This document shows, one piece after another, positions 60,165 through 64,000 of a DNA stretch of 64,000 bases. Source of the stretch: an uncultured Alistipes sp. (lineage in GTDB: Bacteria; Bacteroidota; Bacteroidia; Bacteroidales; Rikenellaceae). The stretch spans positions 1 through 64,000 of the forward strand of contig CAJTYA010000003.1 of the NCBI GenBank assembly GCA_910583985.1, written 5' to 3'. How positions within the stretch are numbered: the first letter of the stretch is position 1; the number at the start of each line of letters is the position of its first letter. The position numbers were made by a program, and so were the translations under genes. The notes under the pieces were generated by a model that was not told the DNA's origin, ran no database searches, and saw only the letters and a list, made by a program, of their open reading frames with translations.

Positions 60165-60929
60165 ATGAAAAAGCTCATACGTTTCGTGCTGCGGTATGTG
60201 CCGCGCAAGTACATCCAGCGGGTGGTGCACTTCTGCACGCCCGTCATGGGACTCCTCTACGCGGGCCGCGGCGTCGAATGTCCCGTTTGCGGCCGCCGCT
60301 ACCGTCGGTTTATGCCCTACGGGTACGTCCGTCCGAGGGAGAACGCGCTCTGTCCGCATTGCCTCGCGCTGGAGCGCCATCGCCTGCTGTGGCTCTTTTT
60401 GCAGAACGAGACGGATTTCTTCGACGCCCCGGCCCGGCTGCTGCACGTGGCGCCCGAATATTGCTTTATCAAGCGTTTCGAACGCCTGCCCCGGCTCGAT
60501 TACGTGACGGCCGATCTGGAGTCCCCGCTGGCCAAGGTCAAGATGGACATCCAGCGGATACCGTTTCCCGACGACACGTTCGACATCGTCTTTTGCAACC
60601 ATATCCTCGAACACGTCGACGACGACCGTCTGGCCATGCGCGAAATGTTCCGTGTGATGCGTCCGGGCGGGTGGGGCATCATGCTTTCGCCCGTCAATCC
60701 GGCACGCCGGACGACCTACGAAGACCCCTCGATCACCGATCCCGCCGGGCGCGAGGCGCATTTCGGACAGAAAGACCACTTGCGCGATTACGGCCTCGAC
60801 TACGGCAAACGCCTCGCCGAAGCCGGCTTCGAAGTCGACGAGATCGACTACGTCCGTTACCTCGATCCCGAAGCCGCGAAACTCTACGGCCTCCGTTCCG
60901 AAATCGTCTATCGGGTCCGCAAAGCCTGA
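60165..60929 (+). CDS. Class I SAM-dependent methyltransferase with N-terminal zinc-ribbon-like motif
   Basis: 254 residues. Residues about 39-75 contain two CxxC pairs (CPVCGRRYRRF and CPHCLAL), a likely zinc-binding knuckle. The methyltransferase part follows, with LLHVAPEYCF, VFCNHILEHVDDD and EMFRVMRPGGWGIM. It resembles methyltransferases found near sugar or surface-polymer genes, but the substrate cannot be told. It starts 7 bases after xseB and is probably the last gene of that transcript. Confidence 0.8.
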   Translation: MKKLIRFVLRYVPRKYIQRVVHFCTPVMGLLYAGRGVECPVCGRRYRRFMPYGYVRPRENALCPHCLALERHRLLWLFLQNETDFFDAPARLLHVAPEYCFIKRFERLPRLDYVTADLESPLAKVKMDIQRIPFPDDTFDIVFCNHILEHVDDDRLAMREMFRVMRPGGWGIMLSPVNPARRTTYEDPSITDPAGREAHFGQKDHLRDYGLDYGKRLAEAGFEVDEIDYVRYLDPEAAKLYGLRSEIVYRVRKA

Positions 60930-61407
60930 TACCCACCGGTGTCCGGTTCCGTTCGTTCCCGATGTCGTGTCGGACGGACGGGCCGTTTCCCCTCTCCGGT
61001 TTCCCGATTCGTCGTGCACCGCTTTTTCGAAGGGAGAGAGGGTTTTTCTGCGGTTAATGCGGTACCGGTTGTTCCGCTACGGTAAAGCCCGTTTTTCGCA
61101 GACAGAATTTTCGAGGCGAGTCGTTCCGCATTCCGTTTCCTGCATCAGCCGCGATTCGGGCCCGTATTCCGGGCTGTATGCGTAGACCGTTTGCGGACGG
61201 TGTATGGCCATGTCCGGGCCGACCGTTCCGTGCGTCGACAGAAGAGCGTCGTTCCCTTGTCCGGCCGCTGTCTTTTGCGGGGCACGCTTCGGCACGGTCT
61301 CCCGTTCGGACCTCCCGCCTCGGAGGGAATCGACATTGCGATTTTAAGAGATCGTATTCCGATGTTTCGTCGATATGGGCTAAATTTGTCGAAAAATAGA
61401 TTCGTCC
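60930..61407. other. Intergenic stretch upstream of the alcohol dehydrogenase
   Basis: 478 bp. The final part is AT-rich and holds TAAATTTG at 61381-61388, a likely -7 box 20 bases before the ATG. The rest shows no recognisable feature. Confidence 0.5.
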
Positions 61408-62445
61408 ATGCAAGCATATACCTATGTAGAGAAAGGCACGTTCGAGCTGAGGGAAAAGCCCAAGCCCGAATTGCAGAATCCGCGCGATGCCATCGTGCGG
61501 ATGACGCTCGGAAGCATCTGTACCAGCGATCTGCATATCCTTCACGGCAGCGTCCCTCGTGCCGTGAAGGGCGTTACCGTCGGTCACGAGATGGTCGGCG
61601 TCGTCGAGCAGGTGGGGGAGGCGGTTTCGTCGGTGAGGGTCGGCGACCGGGTGACGGTCAATGTCGAAACCTTCTGCGGCGAGTGTTTTTTCTGCCGCAG
61701 GGGTTACGTGAACAATTGTACCGATCCCGATGGAGGCTGGGCATTGGGTTGCCGCATCGACGGCGGGCAGGCCGAATATGTCCGTGTGCCCTATGCCGAC
61801 CGGGGCCTGAACCGCATCCCCGACACGGTGAGCGACGAGCAGGCTCTATTCGTGGGCGATATTCTGGCCACCGGTTATTGGGCGGCGCGGATTTCAGACA
61901 TTTCGTCCGACGATACGGTGCTGATTATCGGTGCGGGACCGACGGGAATCTGTACGCTGCTTTGCGCGATGCTGAAACGACCGAAGCGGATCGTTGTCTG
62001 CGAGAAGTCGCCCGAACGGCGGCGATTCGTGCGGGAACACTATCCCGACGTGCTCGCGGTCGGCCCGGAGGAGTGCCGGGAGTCCGTGCTCCGGAACAGC
62101 GACCACGGTGGAGCCGACGTCGTGCTGGAAGTGGCCGGTGCGGACGATACGTTCTCTTTAGCGTGGGAGTGCGCCCGGCCCAATGCGGTCGTTGTCGTCG
62201 TCGCGCTTTACGACAGACCGCAGGTGCTTCCGCTGCCGGAAATGTACGGTAAAAACCTGACGTTCAAGACCGGAGGTGTGGACGGTTGCGACTGTGCCGA
62301 GATTCTGCACCTGATCGAGGCGGGCCGGATCGATACAACTCCGCTCATCACGTACCGTTTCCCGTTGAGCCGCATCGACGAGGCCTACCGTCTTTTCGAG
62401 GGTAAGCGCGACGGCGTGATAAAGGTGGCGATTACGAACGGATGA
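61408..62445 (+). CDS. Zinc-dependent alcohol dehydrogenase (medium-chain family)
   Basis: 345 residues. Catalytic zinc ligands are in SICTSDLH and VTVGHEMVGVVE. The structural zinc site CxxCxxC...C is in ETFCGECFFCRRGYVNNC. The NAD(P) fold has LIIGAGPTGICTLLCAM and CEKSPERRRFV, where the residue after the last beta strand is Glu, favouring NAD. It oxidises or reduces alcohols/aldehydes of unknown identity; sorbitol/threonine-dehydrogenase-like enzymes are close in pattern. Single gene. Confidence 0.9.
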   Translation: MQAYTYVEKGTFELREKPKPELQNPRDAIVRMTLGSICTSDLHILHGSVPRAVKGVTVGHEMVGVVEQVGEAVSSVRVGDRVTVNVETFCGECFFCRRGYVNNCTDPDGGWALGCRIDGGQAEYVRVPYADRGLNRIPDTVSDEQALFVGDILATGYWAARISDISSDDTVLIIGAGPTGICTLLCAMLKRPKRIVVCEKSPERRRFVREHYPDVLAVGPEECRESVLRNSDHGGADVVLEVAGADDTFSLAWECARPNAVVVVVALYDRPQVLPLPEMYGKNLTFKTGGVDGCDCAEILHLIEAGRIDTTPLITYRFPLSRIDEAYRLFEGKRDGVIKVAITNG

Positions 62446-62734
62446 CGGGACCGCGTGAAAATCCGTGTTTCGATTCTTCCGTCGATGCGGTTTCATGCTT
62501 TCATGCGGATGCGGGACGCCGGATTCCGGCGAAATCCACAGCACCGTCTTCCTCGTCCACGGCGAAAACCGCGTATTCGCGCTGCTTCGGCGAAGGAGCG
62601 TTCGAAAAGCTGACGGGCACAACGAGGAACTGCACCTCGTCCGGGTGCCCGGTCCGGACTTGGGCGGTGTCGGTCGGGTGAGGCAGCGCGATTCCGAAGC
62701 GCGGCCGTCCGGACGCTGTCTCCGGGAAGATGCA
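62446..62734. other. Intergenic stretch between convergent genes
   Basis: About 290 bp between adh and the secA terminator; no coding or structural signal recognised. Confidence 0.4.
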
Positions 62735-62775
62735 GCCAAAAGAGAAAGGCGCCCGACTCTCCGTCGGACGCCTTT
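62735..62775 (-). terminator. Terminator after secA
   Basis: On the minus strand AAAGGCGTCCGAC pairs with GTCGGGCGCCTTT (one mismatch), followed by CTCTTTTGG, 45 bases past the secA stop. Confidence 0.8.
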
Positions 62776-62819
62776 CCCTTTCTCGTATTAAAGCCTTCGC
62801 TCTGTCTCGTTTCCTGCGA

Positions 62820-64000
62820 TCAGGCGTTCGTTTTGCCGTGGCAGTGCTTGTATTTCTTGCCGCTTCCGCAGGGGCAGGGATCGTTGCGGCCCACCTTCTT
62901 TTCGACGTGGACGGGCATCGGTTTGCTCCGCTCGGCCGAACCTGCCGCAGCGGCCGCTTCCATCCGCGAAGTCTGCATTTTCGACATGTCGGTTTTGGGC
63001 GGCTGCGGAGCCGGTCGCTGGCGCACGGCGTTTTCGGGATTTTCCTTGACGGGAATGAACGCCTTGAACAGCGTGGAGAGGATTTCCCTGTTGCTCCTGT
63101 CGAGCATCTTGCTGAACAGGTTGTAGGATTCGAACTTGTAGATCAACAGCGGGTCTTTCTGCTCGTAGGAGGCGTTCTGTACGCTCTGGCGCAGTTCGTC
63201 CATCTCGCGCAGATGCTCTTTCCAGTTTTCGTCGATGGTCATCAACATGATGGCCTTGCTGAAGCTCTTGAAGATTTCCTTGCACTGGCTGTCGTAGGCC
63301 TTTTGCAGGTTGACCGGAATGTTGAACACCCTGCGGCCGTCCGAAACGGGCACGTAGATGTTTTCGTACTGGGCGGCGTGCTGTTCGAATACGTTCCGGA
63401 TGACCGGTTCGGCCGTGGCGGCCACGGCGTTCATGCGGCGTGCGTAGGCGTCCTGAAAGTCTTTGACCACCCATTCGACCAGTTCCTCCTTTTTCGCCTT
63501 TTCGAATTCGGTTTCTCCGAACGAGGGCTGCACGGCCACCTGACGGATCAGCTCGAATTTGAACTCTTCGTAGTCGCCCTCCCCGTAGGCTTCGACGAAA
63601 CTTTCCGCGAAGTCGATCATCAGGTTGTTCAGGTCCACCTCGATGCGTTCGCCGTGCAGGGCATGGCGGCGACGCTTGTAGATCACCTCGCGCTGCGAGT
63701 TCATCACGTCGTCGTATTCGAGCAGCCGCTTGCGGATGCCGAAGTTGTTCTCTTCGACCTTGCGTTGCGCGCGTTCGATGGCTTTGGACATCATGCCGGC
63801 TTGGATCACCTCGCCTTCCTTGAGGCCCATGCGGTCCATCAGCCCGGCGATGCGTTCTGACCCGAACAGCCGCATGAGGTTGTCTTCGAGCGACACGTAG
63901 AACTGCGACGATCCGGGGTCGCCCTGACGTCCGGCCCGTCCGCGGAGCTGACGGTCCACACGCCGCGACTCGTGGCGTTCCGTACCGATGATGGCCAACC
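62820..64000 (-). CDS. secA: Preprotein translocase ATPase SecA, C-terminal part (runs off right edge)
   Basis: The visible 393 or so residues are the C-terminal third. The first in-window part is [20 protein letters not shown], the end of the second nucleotide-binding domain with its arginine-rich [12 protein letters not shown] motif. The helical wing and scaffold regions follow ([32 protein letters not shown]), then a flexible linker and the zinc-binding SEC-C tail [19 protein letters not shown]. SecA drives protein export through SecYEG. The start of the gene is beyond 64000. Confidence 0.96.
   Translation of the reverse strand, partial: LAIIGTERHESRRVDRQLRGRAGRQGDPGSSQFYVSLEDNLMRLFGSERIAGLMDRMGLKEGEVIQAGMMSKAIERAQRKVEENNFGIRKRLLEYDDVMNSQREVIYKRRRHALHGERIEVDLNNLMIDFAESFVEAYGEGDYEEFKFELIRQVAVQPSFGETEFEKAKKEELVEWVVKDFQDAYARRMNAVAATAEPVIRNVFEQHAAQYENIYVPVSDGRRVFNIPVNLQKAYDSQCKEIFKSFSKAIMLMTIDENWKEHLREMDELRQSVQNASYEQKDPLLIYKFESYNLFSKMLDRSNREILSTLFKAFIPVKENPENAVRQRPAPQPPKTDMSKMQTSRMEAAAAAGSAERSKPMPVHVEKKVGRNDPCPCGSGKKYKHCHGKTNA

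Noticed and set aside
59417..60247. 276-codon minus-strand frame across xseA-xseB
   Set aside because: It overlaps three well-supported plus-strand genes and its translation is compositional.

Overview
The window looks like chromosome from a high-GC member of Bacteroidales, most probably an Alistipes-like (Rikenellaceae) gut bacterium. The evidence is: Bacteroidetes promoters of the form TTTG-N19/20-TAnnTTTG at several places; an UpxY antiterminator behind an invertible promoter; Bacteroidetes-type families (DUF4923, DUF2520 Rossmann protein, PorT-like barrels, ResB-CcsA fusion, zinc-less sirtuin); and futalosine-route menaquinone genes, which common Bacteroides lack. The genus is an inference from gene content, not a measured result.

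Layout. 1-3630 is the promoter end of a phase-variable surface-polysaccharide locus that runs off the left edge. A tyrosine recombinase (2380-3630), an invertible segment with perfect 25-bp inverted repeats (2120-2418) and an UpxY-type antiterminator (790-1932) are followed by a small unknown gene and the first 18 codons of rmlA. The promoter inside the segment points toward upxY, so this assembly shows the ON state. 3631-5521 has no recognisable gene. 5522-8632 is a solitary hybrid sensor kinase. 8633-10688 is gene-poor but holds an integrase remnant and tRNA-Gly(GCC). 10689-18053 is minus-strand: two small secreted proteins, NAD synthetase, an AsmA-like protein and a DUF134/NifX-like fusion.

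18346-21991 (+) carries a split threonine/serine exporter, a DUF6064 membrane protein, an rRNA/tRNA methyltransferase and panB. A 100-bp inverted copy of an internal piece of panB lies about 1 kb downstream. 22599-26320 (-) is a serine hydrolase overlapping a one-piece cytochrome c biogenesis protein; then come a galactose mutarotase lipoprotein, a sirtuin and a small barrel protein. prmA and xerD diverge from back-to-back promoters at 30675-30691. A long minus-strand block (31954-44542) holds DUF4923, kdsC, a Rossmann protein, yihY, a methyltransferase, comEC, comM, dnaB, ygiQ and queA.

44667-47243 (+) holds a phosphoesterase, RNase P RNA (rnpB) and an acetyltransferase. 47820-51697 (-) is a tightly overlapping operon mqnB-mqnD-bioF-bioG-bioC that joins menaquinone and pimeloyl/biotin synthesis. 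52185-62445 (+) is prfA, pyrF, aspA with an unusual repeat-bearing leader, an RSH (p)ppGpp enzyme whose hydrolase motif has lost the usual Glu-Asp pair, xseA, xseB, a methyltransferase and a zinc alcohol dehydrogenase. secA enters from the right edge on the minus strand.

Most of the window is housekeeping. The most interesting part is the left edge, where the recombination site forms the 3' end of the recombinase gene itself: flipping the switch should rewrite the recombinase C-terminus and point the promoter antisense into it.
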